Assembly: GCA_902779505.1 (NCBI GenBank)
Contig: CACZBZ010000003.1
Location: 62,001 to 126,000 of the forward strand
Length of the DNA: 64,000 nt
DNA from: an uncultured Lachnospiraceae bacterium
Lineage (GTDB): Bacteria > Bacillota > Clostridia > Lachnospirales > Lachnospiraceae
Direction of reading: 5' to 3'
This document shows, piece after piece, positions 16,832-26,886 of this stretch (positions within the stretch are counted from its first letter, which is position 1; each line of letters starts with the position of its first letter). The position numbers and the translations under genes are program-made. The notes under the pieces were generated by a model, which was given only the letters and a program-made list of their open reading frames with translations, made no database searches and was not told the DNA's origin.

Positions 16832-19458
16832 AAATATTTAGCCTCGAATTCCTCTCTTGTCATGGGTTTGTCAAAATAATAGCCCTGAACAAGGCGAACC
16901 TTCATACCTTCGAGCACCTTGTACTGCTCTTCGGTCTCAATTCCTTCTACACAGATACTGACGCCGATTGCTCCCGCAAGTTCCGCAACCATGCGGATAA
17001 AGGACTTGGAATAGTCATCTTCCACAAGTTCTCTTACAAAAGACTGATCGACTTTGATGACGTCAAGAGGTATCTCTCTGATATGGTTGAGAGATGAATA
17101 ACCCGTACCGAAATCATCCAGAGCTATCCTTACGCCAAGGGCTCTGATCTCAGACAGGATTTTCTTGGTACGATCCATATCGTTGATGGCAAGACTCTCT
17201 GTAATCTCAAGAGTAAGATTGTGAGGGTTGATTCCCGTCTCCTCTACAGTCTGTCTTACTATATCCACAATGTTGTTCTGCATAAGCTGAACAACGGAAA
17301 GATTCACATTTACCTTGTAATTGGGATGACCGTTGTCATTCCATTTTTTAAGTTCCCTGCAGGCCTCTTTAAGAACATGATCTCCAATGGGATTAATAAG
17401 TCCCAGATATTCCGCAAGAGGAATAAAATCAGCAGGACTGATGAAGCCAAGTTCGGGAGAATCCCATCTTATAAGGGCCTCGGCTCCCGTACAGGGTGTA
17501 CCCTCAAGAGATATATCCGTAATAGGCTGGTAATAAACCAGAAATTCGGCAAAATCACCGTTGGTGGCATCACGCATGTTCTTTTCCATATCCAGTCTCT
17601 TGTTGGATGCAGAAAGTGATTCGCTGTTATATTTTGCCACTCTGTTCTTACCGGATTTCTTTGCCTCATACATGGCAATATCCGCTTTTTTAATAAGATC
17701 TTCGACACTTTCTCCCTCATCCGGGAAAGTAACGATACCCATACTCATGGTGCAGTAATAATCCGCATCTTTAAGGAACCAGGGCTTTGCGAAAATAGCC
17801 TTGATACTGTCAACTATCTCATCATAATACTTATAACTTCTCGGAGGGATAACAAGGACGAACTCGTCACCGCCCATTCTGTAACAGGTATCTTCAAGAC
17901 CCCTGACACTTCTGAAGGCGGCGGAAATACACTTGAGCAGTACGTCGCCGTACTGATGTCCCAAACCGTCGTTGATATGCTTGAAATCGTCAAGATCTAT
18001 ATAGCAGAGAGCACCTGTTTCGCCTCTCTTTTTTGCCTCATCTATCATTCTTGCCAGATCACGCTCACAGCACATTCTGTTAAAGAGACCTGTCAAGAAG
18101 TCCGTATAAGCCTGCTGCTCAATACGTCTCTGATAGTTCTTCTTCTCTGTAACATCATAGATGGCATAGAGAGCCACGGGACTGCCATCCACCCAGCTGA
18201 TGTCACTGTGATGTATCTCATACCAGGAATTGTTGTCATAATCGAAGAATTCCGTTACATCCCTGTCGCTTCCTTCCACTTCCCAGATTACAGCCTTGAG
18301 TTCCTGGCTGATCTTATCCTCGGGAAAAACGGTCTTCATTATCTTATTCTGGAAGAGGGTCTTCTTCTTAGCCACATCATTTACAATAATGGCGCAGCCT
18401 ACATGCTCAAGAATCTGCTCAAGAGAAGCATAAGAACTTGCAAGAGAGTTCTTCTGAATACGCTTCTCCAATATGTTCTGAAGCACCTTAACCGCATCAC
18501 TTAAGAACTGCAACTCCTCAATCTTCCAGTTACGCTCCGAGCCCGACTCAAGATATGTCGCATACATATTTGTAGTCTGTCCCAGTGTTATGGGCATTGC
18601 CACAATGGCGCGCACATTGCTGGCCGGCCATTCTTCTTTCATGGAATTAAGAGCCGCTGCTCCGGATGAAAGTATGATAGGCTTCTTACCCTCAAGATAT
18701 CTGAGCTTCGGCAGGTTGTTATTCCTGTCAAAAGAGGATGCCTTGCCGGCAGTCTGCCACTTGGTCAGAATATCCATGCTGTTATCGGGCGCCTCTTTTA
18801 CCTTGAAGATACAGGCTTCTCCGACTTCAAGATACTTGGCGGTAATCTGCAGATAGTCCTCCATTATGGTCTCAAGACTCTTATCACTGTCTAAGTACTT
18901 AAGGATCTCCGTAAGGGATTCAACTCTTCTTAAGCTCTCGCTCATCTCACGAACAGAGAAATAAGACTTTCTGCTCTGCTCCTCATACTGAGCAAGGGAA
19001 AGCTCGGCATTCACACGGTAATTGCCGATTTCTCTCATGGTATCGATAGCCTTAAGGAATTGATTAAATGTGGTGAATTTCTTACATCTGTTAAGCTCGG
19101 GATCTATGATCTCGTCATCGGCGTCTTTTATGATTCCCACATAGAACCATACTTCTCTTACGTGTCCCTCGAATTTGAGTACACTCGCCGCAACTTTGAT
19201 GTGAGGTGATGCCGTATTTTCAACAACCTGATCCTCGATACTGTCCAGGGTCAGTCTGGAAAAAATCTCCTGTCTCATTCCCTCGGTAACATACTTGTCG
19301 ATAATCTCCTTCTCATCAATGGATGAAGTAAAATCATTGATCATCCTACCGTAGTTATCGTAGTTACTTATATATACATTGGTTGAATCGCTGAATTTCC
19401 TGAAAAAACGTGCGATTTTATCTTCTTCTGTCAAAGACATGCGTGTAGTTGCTTCCAT
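16828..19458 (-). CDS. Cyclic-di-GMP signalling protein with GAF/PAS, GGDEF and EAL domains
   Basis: An 876-residue cytoplasmic protein with no membrane segment. After an unassigned N-terminus come a GAF-like region (about 195-340), a PAS-like region (about 355-440), a GGDEF domain with an intact GGDEF motif (YRMGGDEFVLV near 527), and an EAL domain (about 630-876) with EALIRW, LEITES, DDFGTGYSS and EGIETEEQ intact. Both synthesis and hydrolysis are therefore possible on paper. The inhibitory I-site position reads GLED, so product inhibition by RxxD is probably absent. An AGAGGAAG site precedes the ATG. First gene of the operon with DHH, glnS and DUF2225. Confidence 0.95.
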   Translation of the reverse strand: MEATTRMSLTEEDKIARFFRKFSDSTNVYISNYDNYGRMINDFTSSIDEKEIIDKYVTEGMRQEIFSRLTLDSIEDQVVENTASPHIKVAASVLKFEGHVREVWFYVGIIKDADDEIIDPELNRCKKFTTFNQFLKAIDTMREIGNYRVNAELSLAQYEEQSRKSYFSVREMSESLRRVESLTEILKYLDSDKSLETIMEDYLQITAKYLEVGEACIFKVKEAPDNSMDILTKWQTAGKASSFDRNNNLPKLRYLEGKKPIILSSGAAALNSMKEEWPASNVRAIVAMPITLGQTTNMYATYLESGSERNWKIEELQFLSDAVKVLQNILEKRIQKNSLASSYASLEQILEHVGCAIIVNDVAKKKTLFQNKIMKTVFPEDKISQELKAVIWEVEGSDRDVTEFFDYDNNSWYEIHHSDISWVDGSPVALYAIYDVTEKKNYQRRIEQQAYTDFLTGLFNRMCCERDLARMIDEAKKRGETGALCYIDLDDFKHINDGLGHQYGDVLLKCISAAFRSVRGLEDTCYRMGGDEFVLVIPPRSYKYYDEIVDSIKAIFAKPWFLKDADYYCTMSMGIVTFPDEGESVEDLIKKADIAMYEAKKSGKNRVAKYNSESLSASNKRLDMEKNMRDATNGDFAEFLVYYQPITDISLEGTPCTGAEALIRWDSPELGFISPADFIPLAEYLGLINPIGDHVLKEACRELKKWNDNGHPNYKVNVNLSVVQLMQNNIVDIVRQTVEETGINPHNLTLEITESLAINDMDRTKKILSEIRALGVRIALDDFGTGYSSLNHIREIPLDVIKVDQSFVRELVEDDYSKSFIRMVAELAGAIGVSICVEGIETEEQYKVLEGMKVRLVQGYYFDKPMTREEFEAKYL

Positions 19459-19518
19459 ATCTTCCTCTGTGCCTTAAGATTAGTTTTTCACATTAACATC
19501 CTATTTTATCACGTTTTT

Positions 19519-20874
19519 TCAATATACGCCATAGTACTTCAACATCATATAGAAGACGGAAAATACCGCTGCGCCCAGTATATAAGCATATAAAATGTGA
19601 TATACAAACATGCCGAGAATATACGCAATCTTCTCATTTTTAGCCTTTAAAAACGACTCGGGCAGATCAATAAGTTTTGACATTCCCACAGTACAAAAAC
19701 ACATAAAAGGAATTACAAGGGGCAGATAGTATCTTCCCTGGGGCTGGAATTCCCATGTGTAGGAATAATAAACCGCCAGGAAGGCCGGTATCAACGCAGC
19801 CACAAGCATCATAAGGCTGATGATGATCTTATCCGTTTTGCTGCGTCCCTCTTTCCCCTGAACCGGTCTCCATACAATAAGCCAGCCTAACAGACAGAGG
19901 ATCATCAGATATTTGTATGTCATATAGATGTGATGACTGGTGGGTATCAGCATGGGGCCGAACATGGCAATGAAGCTCTTCCATACCAGGGTGTAATAAT
20001 CGGTTCCGAATATCATGGTAAGCACCGGAACGCCCTGTCTCTGATATGTCATTGTGGTAAGAGGATTGTGCTCCTGCAGCCCCGTCGCAGCCATGGAAAG
20101 CTGTCTGGCGTTAAGAGCCAGTATATCCCCGTCATAGAGGATTCCGTTCCTTATGAACCACCATCCGGCGCCAAGCATGGCAATCACAGTCACCGTTATA
20201 GCTTTTCTCCAAAAATGCGAGGGCCTCTGGGCAATGAAAACCGCCACAGCTACCAGCAATATGCCGTAACAATTGTAGTAGGACATGGCGCAGAATATTA
20301 CGCCCAGAGACAGATTGATCAGACTACTCCTGTCATAGTCCGTTCTTCCGCCTCTTAGGAGTGCATATATAATCATAGCCACCGACAAAAGGCCCATGGA
20401 ATCCGTATTGACATAGGTGTGTATAAAAAGATTCTGTGGCAGAAAAACAACGGCTATAGTAAAGAGCCACACCATCCTCATATCATCAAAAAGCTCTCTG
20501 CCGATGAGATATGTGTATACTGCTGCCGTCATTCCCATTGCAACACATACACATCTTGCAATATAGAGATTGGCATTTGCAGACAGATTTAAGAAAGACA
20601 GAGCCCTAAGAAGATAGCCCTGAATGATATATGTCAGTATGGGCTGGAAGGCATAAGAACCTCCGTAACCCTCGATTATAACCTCCTGATCCCATCCCAC
20701 GGGAAGTTTTCCGTGATTAAAAATAAACCGGACAACTTTGTATCTGTCAATCTCATCGGGACCGTCCCCCAGAGGCTGAACAAATACAAATGCCAGCATA
20801 CAAGCAAGGGCTACTAATAATAGTAGCCCTAATCTTGCATATGTAAATTTTTTGTTATTCTCGAATTTCTTCAT
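19519..20874 (-). CDS. Multi-pass membrane protein, GT-C glycosyltransferase-like (DUF2142-type)
   Basis: A 451-residue protein with about 10-11 hydrophobic segments. The first extracytoplasmic loop begins with GDGPDEIDRYK near residue 36, an acidic motif typical of GT-C polyprenyl-phosphate-sugar transferases and DUF2142 proteins; a long periplasmic-side segment with Tyr/Trp residues lies near 275-320. Probable role is transfer of a sugar to a cell-surface polymer (inference from fold). It starts 14 nt after guaB on the same strand with little ribosome binding site signal. Confidence 0.7.
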   Translation of the reverse strand: MKKFENNKKFTYARLGLLLLVALACMLAFVFVQPLGDGPDEIDRYKVVRFIFNHGKLPVGWDQEVIIEGYGGSYAFQPILTYIIQGYLLRALSFLNLSANANLYIARCVCVAMGMTAAVYTYLIGRELFDDMRMVWLFTIAVVFLPQNLFIHTYVNTDSMGLLSVAMIIYALLRGGRTDYDRSSLINLSLGVIFCAMSYYNCYGILLVAVAVFIAQRPSHFWRKAITVTVIAMLGAGWWFIRNGILYDGDILALNARQLSMAATGLQEHNPLTTMTYQRQGVPVLTMIFGTDYYTLVWKSFIAMFGPMLIPTSHHIYMTYKYLMILCLLGWLIVWRPVQGKEGRSKTDKIIISLMMLVAALIPAFLAVYYSYTWEFQPQGRYYLPLVIPFMCFCTVGMSKLIDLPESFLKAKNEKIAYILGMFVYHILYAYILGAAVFSVFYMMLKYYGVY

Positions 20875-20888
20875 ATGGTTTTTACATA

Positions 20889-22355
<1,467 letters not shown>

Positions 22356-22372
22356 TCAATTCTGTTATATTG

Positions 22373-22873
22373 TTAATCCTTAAATACTTTACGTGGTGAT
22401 ACGTTGTACAAGGCACTCTTTAATTCCTCATCGGGCTCAAAGAGATATCTTGCACCGTCTATATACATTACCAGCAGTTTTTTACCATCCTCGGGAATCT
22501 TTGAACTGTAATCAAAAGTCTTGCAGTCGCGCTTCTTGTACTCGTCAAGGTGATAACTGCCTTCGGGAGCAGCAACTTCAAGCTTGTTAAGATCAAGGCT
22601 TGTTATATGCTTACGACGCTCCTTTGAAAAAATGATATCCACATCCAGATCCTTGTCTGTCAGCGTATATTCATATTCCGTATTAACTCTCAGACCTACA
22701 AAATAAGCTCCCGCGCCGGAGGCAATAGCCACAGCAAGAGGAGCAATCGTATAAAACAGTCCGAGAAAAGCCGCAATAACCGAAACACCGCACACAAACC
22801 ACAAAAGCATGTTCAATGCCTTCATAGCTCCATTGGGTTTAACCTCAACCAACGCTTCAACGTGTTCGTTCAT
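22373..22873 (-). CDS. DUF6106-like membrane protein
   Basis: A 166-residue protein with two adjacent hydrophobic segments (about residues 18-60) and a cytoplasmic C-terminal domain ending in YNVSPRKVF. I recognise it only tentatively as the DUF6106 type found in Lachnospiraceae; function unknown. The ATG at 22873 is chosen because AGGAGAG lies 8 nt ahead of it; the frame is open for 24 more codons upstream but without a usable ribosome binding site. Next to guaB and behind a membrane-anchored protein gene, all on the minus strand. Confidence 0.6.
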   Translation of the reverse strand: MNEHVEALVEVKPNGAMKALNMLLWFVCGVSVIAAFLGLFYTIAPLAVAIASGAGAYFVGLRVNTEYEYTLTDKDLDVDIIFSKERRKHITSLDLNKLEVAAPEGSYHLDEYKKRDCKTFDYSSKIPEDGKKLLVMYIDGARYLFEPDEELKSALYNVSPRKVFKD

Positions 22874-22958
22874 TGTCATCTCTCCTGTTCTTATATTTAT
22901 ATTGTTATAGATTTTATTACATAGGTAGCTTTTTTTCAATGTCAAAAATAAGATTTTT

Positions 22959-23648
22959 TTATTTGTCTAAATACCTAATAAAGTCCAAAGCCCTGTCAAT
23001 ATGTTTGGACTCCATCACAAGACCCACATATATTTTCCCTTCCGGATACCAGCCCCAGGCCTTGAGTTTCGGTGAATCCGTAACATCTATGGCGGCATAT
23101 TCGCTTGCAATCGTACCATCTAAATCACTTTCAACCTCGGCCTTACGTATTCTGTCACCGTAAGAGGCCAGTTCCTCAGCAGTTAATACATCCGACAAAT
23201 CTCTGAAATAACCCATCTGCGATATCCATTCATAGGATTTCTCGTCACAGACTATTATATCCAGCATGCCTGCAGATGTTGCCGCAAAGAGCTTCTGAAC
23301 CTGCTGTGCGTCGAATCCGTTGCTGCCGTTCCCCGTCATGAACACATAAGAGGAATCATATCGCATCTCTTCCTTGTCCTTGTCAATGTCAGTGGTGAGT
23401 TCGTATTCCCGGATAGGACTGTCAAAATCCGCCGTCTGATCCGCATTGACAATGGCAATCTGGAGATAGGGTTCTCTGTACTCCGACATGCTCTTTATGA
23501 AGCTGCCAATGATAAAGAGCAGTATGATTCCCCCCAACATATGCCACTTGTAATAATAAAATATATAGGAAGCCTTCTCCTTCAGGCTTTTGCCCTCCAG
23601 CGCCCTCCTCTCATTTTCTTTCATTTCTTTTCTGAGTGTATCAGCCAT
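22959..23648 (-). CDS. Membrane-anchored protein of unknown function
   Basis: A 229-residue protein with a basic/helical cytoplasmic N-terminus (residues 1-33, rich in Lys and Glu), one membrane segment (about 36-52) and an extracytoplasmic domain of about 175 residues. The latter has alternating strands and helices (QIAIVNADQ, LDIIVCDEKSYEW, RALDFIRYL) reminiscent of a solute-binding-protein half, but this is only a resemblance. No family assigned. It lies 15 nt after the SGNH/DltD-like gene and is likely in the same operon as the MBOAT acyltransferase. Confidence 0.65.
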   Translation of the reverse strand: MADTLRKEMKENERRALEGKSLKEKASYIFYYYKWHMLGGIILLFIIGSFIKSMSEYREPYLQIAIVNADQTADFDSPIREYELTTDIDKDKEEMRYDSSYVFMTGNGSNGFDAQQVQKLFAATSAGMLDIIVCDEKSYEWISQMGYFRDLSDVLTAEELASYGDRIRKAEVESDLDGTIASEYAAIDVTDSPKLKAWGWYPEGKIYVGLVMESKHIDRALDFIRYLDK

Positions 23649-23663
23649 AACACATTACCTTTT

Positions 23664-24743
23664 CTAGTCACAGTATTCGAGTCTGTCCGCATATTCCGGA
23701 ATAAGATCATATTCCATGTGATATGCGAGCGCTTTCATATTCTCAAGCTTTTCAGCCTTATTATCTTTGTTGATCTCCTTGGAACCTTCGTAGAGACATT
23801 GCTCAATATAATGATTGATCTCGGGAATGAAATGGATACTGTCCATATAATTATCGAGATTCGTAATGATATCCTCTTCATCCATAAAAAAAGATATCTT
23901 TACATTATTATAGGCAGACAACCTGTCCACAAGCACATCCGTTGCATAGAGATAGAATTCCAGATCTCCTTCTCTGTAAACATTGTCCCACCATAATATG
24001 GAATAAGGCGGTATAAAGAAGTAGAATTCCGCATCCGGGTGATTCTTAACAAGACCTTCAATAAGGTCGATATTGGCATTAAGACTTTCATCGTAAGCAT
24101 GAACATCCGTCATTGGCAGCACTTCTTCAAGAGATGTGTAGTTGGAGATTGCCACATCCTCCCCGAATTCCTTGTATTGCCACCAGTTATATGACTGCCC
24201 TTCATCATAATCCGAAGAAAAAGATTTTGCCAACATGTGGGGAATCTTGTTAAAGATAACATCCTTATTATAGAGGTATTTGACATCATTAAGAGGATTA
24301 CTGTCAAAAAGATACATGGGAAAACCGGCGGATTCAAAGCTTTCATCACAAGACAAAGGCATATCCATAAAATTACCCATATCCACATTGTAGAAGACCT
24401 TCTTCACATCCTGATGTTCAAAAGCCGTATCCACATAAAAGCACACATCCGAAGTAATGCCGTATGATCTAATTGCTTTTACGGATCTGCAGCCAAAGTC
24501 CTCGTCAAACCAACTGTTGTCATAGTTTTCAGCCATGGATGAGCCTGCAATAACAGCATCATAATCAAAGTTCTTAAGACTTCCAATACACTGATACTCC
24601 TTATCACTAAGCACAGCCTTTAGACCGAGCAGAGGCTTGTGGTAATGATACATGGGATCAAAGAGAATAACCAGGCCGGCTACCACTATCATCAATGCGA
24701 TAAACATTATTAAGATTCGTTTTAATATTTTAGATGCATTCAT
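23664..24743 (-). CDS. DltD/AlgJ-like SGNH-fold membrane-anchored protein
   Basis: A 359-residue protein with an N-terminal membrane anchor (about residues 9-28) and an extracytoplasmic SGNH-like domain. The serine motif AGSSMAEN lies near residue 66 and a DSIHF (DxxH) motif near 297, the expected catalytic pair of the SGNH/DltD-AlgJ fold. Such proteins work with an adjacent MBOAT protein to move acyl groups onto surface polymers. It starts 4 nt after the MBOAT stop codon, which supports that pairing. The polymer substrate is not known. Confidence 0.75.
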   Translation of the reverse strand: MNASKILKRILIMFIALMIVVAGLVILFDPMYHYHKPLLGLKAVLSDKEYQCIGSLKNFDYDAVIAGSSMAENYDNSWFDEDFGCRSVKAIRSYGITSDVCFYVDTAFEHQDVKKVFYNVDMGNFMDMPLSCDESFESAGFPMYLFDSNPLNDVKYLYNKDVIFNKIPHMLAKSFSSDYDEGQSYNWWQYKEFGEDVAISNYTSLEEVLPMTDVHAYDESLNANIDLIEGLVKNHPDAEFYFFIPPYSILWWDNVYREGDLEFYLYATDVLVDRLSAYNNVKISFFMDEEDIITNLDNYMDSIHFIPEINHYIEQCLYEGSKEINKDNKAEKLENMKALAYHMEYDLIPEYADRLEYCD

Positions 24744-24747
24744 ATAC

Positions 24748-26250
24748 TTAGAAATTGAAATATATAAAAGTACTCACTTGAGAAAAAGATATAATACAGT
24801 ATACCAACAATAGGACGATCACCGGTGGAAACCAGGCTTTTTTCCTGTATTTCTCGCATATTTCCAAGCTGTTCTTCCTTGAGCAGATATAAAAGCCTGC
24901 GATTAACATAACAATCAAAACCAGAAGATTAAAGAGCTGCAGCATCTGCGGAGCCAGCATGGTCACCGCCTGTTTCAGCACATAGATTTCCGGCAGTTCA
25001 ATAACATCCGCTATTCTATATATATTTCCTGTCCATCCTTTTCCCAAATTGGCGAACATCTGCCCTGCCGTCTTAAGATCCGGGCTTCTGAATATAACAA
25101 TGGACAGAGAAAATCCGATAAAGGTAAGTATTACTCCTATAGGACGTGGTAACTTCAGCTTGGGAGACTTGGAACCGTCATTCGGATAACCTATAATCTC
25201 CATGCTGTTCCATACCACAATAAGTCCTGTAATAAAGCCCCAGAGAACAAAGTTCCAGCTTGCTCCGTGCCATATTCCGCTGAGAGTAAATACTATCAGG
25301 ATATTGATATACCTTCTGACTTTACCCTTTCGGCTGCCCCCCAAAGGGTAATATACGTATGTGGAAAGAAATCTGGTAAGGGTCATATGCCATCTTGTCC
25401 AGAGTTCCTTCAAAGTCGCTGCCTTGTAGGGAGATCTGAAGTTGACGGGAAGTTCTATTCCGAACATTTTACCCAATCCTATGGCCATATCACTGTATCC
25501 GCTGAAATCAAAATATAGTTCAAAAGCATAAGCAACTATAACTGCCAAAGTTGAAAAAGTGTCCAGCAGTATAGGATTATCATATCCGTGATTGACTATA
25601 ATTGCGAAATTATCCGCAAGTATCACCTTTTTTGTAAGTCCGAGAACAAAACAGATCAGACCGTCATAGAACATATCCGGATTAAATCTTTTCTCCTCTT
25701 TCTTAAGCTGAGGAATCAATTCACTGTGAAGAACAATGGGGCCCGCTACCAGCTGGGGAAAGAAGGTCACAAAGGCACTATAGGTTAAAAGATCCGTGTG
25801 CTCTGCTTTTCCAAGACACCTGTCAATAATATATGAAAGCTGCTGAAAGGTGAAAAAGCTGATTCCCAGCGGGAGAATAATATGCCTTAAGCTGTGATCC
25901 GCTCCGAAGACCGCATTAATATTCTCAAGGAAAAAGTCAAAATATTTGTAATAGAAGAGAATCCCCAGATTAAGCAGAATAGCTGCAATCATGACCACCG
26001 TCTTAACGAAGGGACTTTGGCTAACTTGCTCCTTCCTTCTTTCAAGAAAGAGGCTGAGCAGATAGTTGCATAGAATTGTAGATATGATTATCCACAGATA
26101 GGAAGGATTAAAATATCCGTAGAACCAGAGAGACATCCCCGTAATGAACAGAAGGGGAATCTTTTTTAATTTTATGTAATTAAGTCCATACCATCCAAGC
26201 AATGCCAGAGGCAAAAAAACAAGGATGAAAATATATGAGTTAAATGTCAA
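24748..26250 (-). CDS. MBOAT family O-acyltransferase (AlgI/DltB-like)
   Basis: A 500-residue polytopic membrane acyltransferase. Hallmarks are the N-terminus MTFNSYIFILVFLPL, LPLGISFFTFQQLSYIID near residue 127, FFPQLVAGPI near 162, and the catalytic-histidine region WTRWHMTLTRFL followed by GIWHGASWNF near 330. I chose the TTG start at 26250 because AGAGGTG lies 5 nt upstream and because the protein then begins as other family members do; an ATG 8 codons earlier has no ribosome binding site. It heads the MBOAT-SGNH pair, which probably acylates an extracellular polysaccharide or teichoic acid. Confidence 0.92.
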   Translation of the reverse strand: MTFNSYIFILVFLPLALLGWYGLNYIKLKKIPLLFITGMSLWFYGYFNPSYLWIIISTILCNYLLSLFLERRKEQVSQSPFVKTVVMIAAILLNLGILFYYKYFDFFLENINAVFGADHSLRHIILPLGISFFTFQQLSYIIDRCLGKAEHTDLLTYSAFVTFFPQLVAGPIVLHSELIPQLKKEEKRFNPDMFYDGLICFVLGLTKKVILADNFAIIVNHGYDNPILLDTFSTLAVIVAYAFELYFDFSGYSDMAIGLGKMFGIELPVNFRSPYKAATLKELWTRWHMTLTRFLSTYVYYPLGGSRKGKVRRYINILIVFTLSGIWHGASWNFVLWGFITGLIVVWNSMEIIGYPNDGSKSPKLKLPRPIGVILTFIGFSLSIVIFRSPDLKTAGQMFANLGKGWTGNIYRIADVIELPEIYVLKQAVTMLAPQMLQLFNLLVLIVMLIAGFYICSRKNSLEICEKYRKKAWFPPVIVLLLVYCIISFSQVSTFIYFNF

Positions 26251-26321
26251 TTTAACACCTCTGCCATAAAACAAAGCGTAATATATGACAGCAATATCAA
26301 TTAGACCATTGACTGCACTGG

Positions 26322-26867
26322 TCAGAACAAAGAAAGCACCATTTTAGCGCTTTCCACCATGTTCGTACCGCTGTCCATACTGCACTTCTGAATGTACTTA
26401 TGGGCGTCATCTTCCGTCAATCCGTTTCTCTCCATAAGCAATTGTTTGGCTTCTTCTATTATTTTTATATCTTCCTTCGAACGTTTTGGAGGTAAAGATT
26501 TTAACTTACGTTTTCTGTAAACGGCTGCTTCCGAAAGCATATATACCGTATCAATAAAATCCGCTACGGTAAAAGGCATCGGCACAGCCACAACCCCGGG
26601 GGCGATCCCTTCTTCAACCTTTTGCTTGGAAGCTAACAGTAAAAGACTGAAATCCGGTGGCATCAATTCCATAAGTTCAAAATAGGGCATGTCCTGCAGT
26701 CTGTAGGCAGTTATTATTATTCCGGTCACCAGGCTGTCCGCCATGGCCAAGGCCTGCTTACCCGTAGAACATACTCCGGTTGCATTAATACCATTCCTTG
26801 CCAGCATATTTTTAATATTCTTGGCATCATCCAAACGTGGGAAGACAATGATTATGTTTGCTGTCAA
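26322..26867 (-). CDS. ANTAR-domain RNA-binding regulator, NitR/GlnR-type
   Basis: A 181-residue protein. Residues 1-115 look like a receiver domain, but the phosphoacceptor position reads ITAYRLQDM (Thr where Asp is expected), so it is probably not phosphorylated. Residues 125-181 form an ANTAR domain (EEAKQLLMERNGLTEDDAH and the following helices). ANTAR proteins bind paired RNA hairpins and act as transcription antiterminators. The TTG start has a GGGAG site. It lies 19 nt after glnA, the arrangement known from clostridial glnA-nitR/glnR, so nitrogen-linked antitermination is the likely job. Confidence 0.85.
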   Translation of the reverse strand: MTANIIIVFPRLDDAKNIKNMLARNGINATGVCSTGKQALAMADSLVTGIIITAYRLQDMPYFELMELMPPDFSLLLLASKQKVEEGIAPGVVAVPMPFTVADFIDTVYMLSEAAVYRKRKLKSLPPKRSKEDIKIIEEAKQLLMERNGLTEDDAHKYIQKCSMDSGTNMVESAKMVLSLF

Positions 26868-26886
26868 TTCTGTCTCCCGTTATGGA

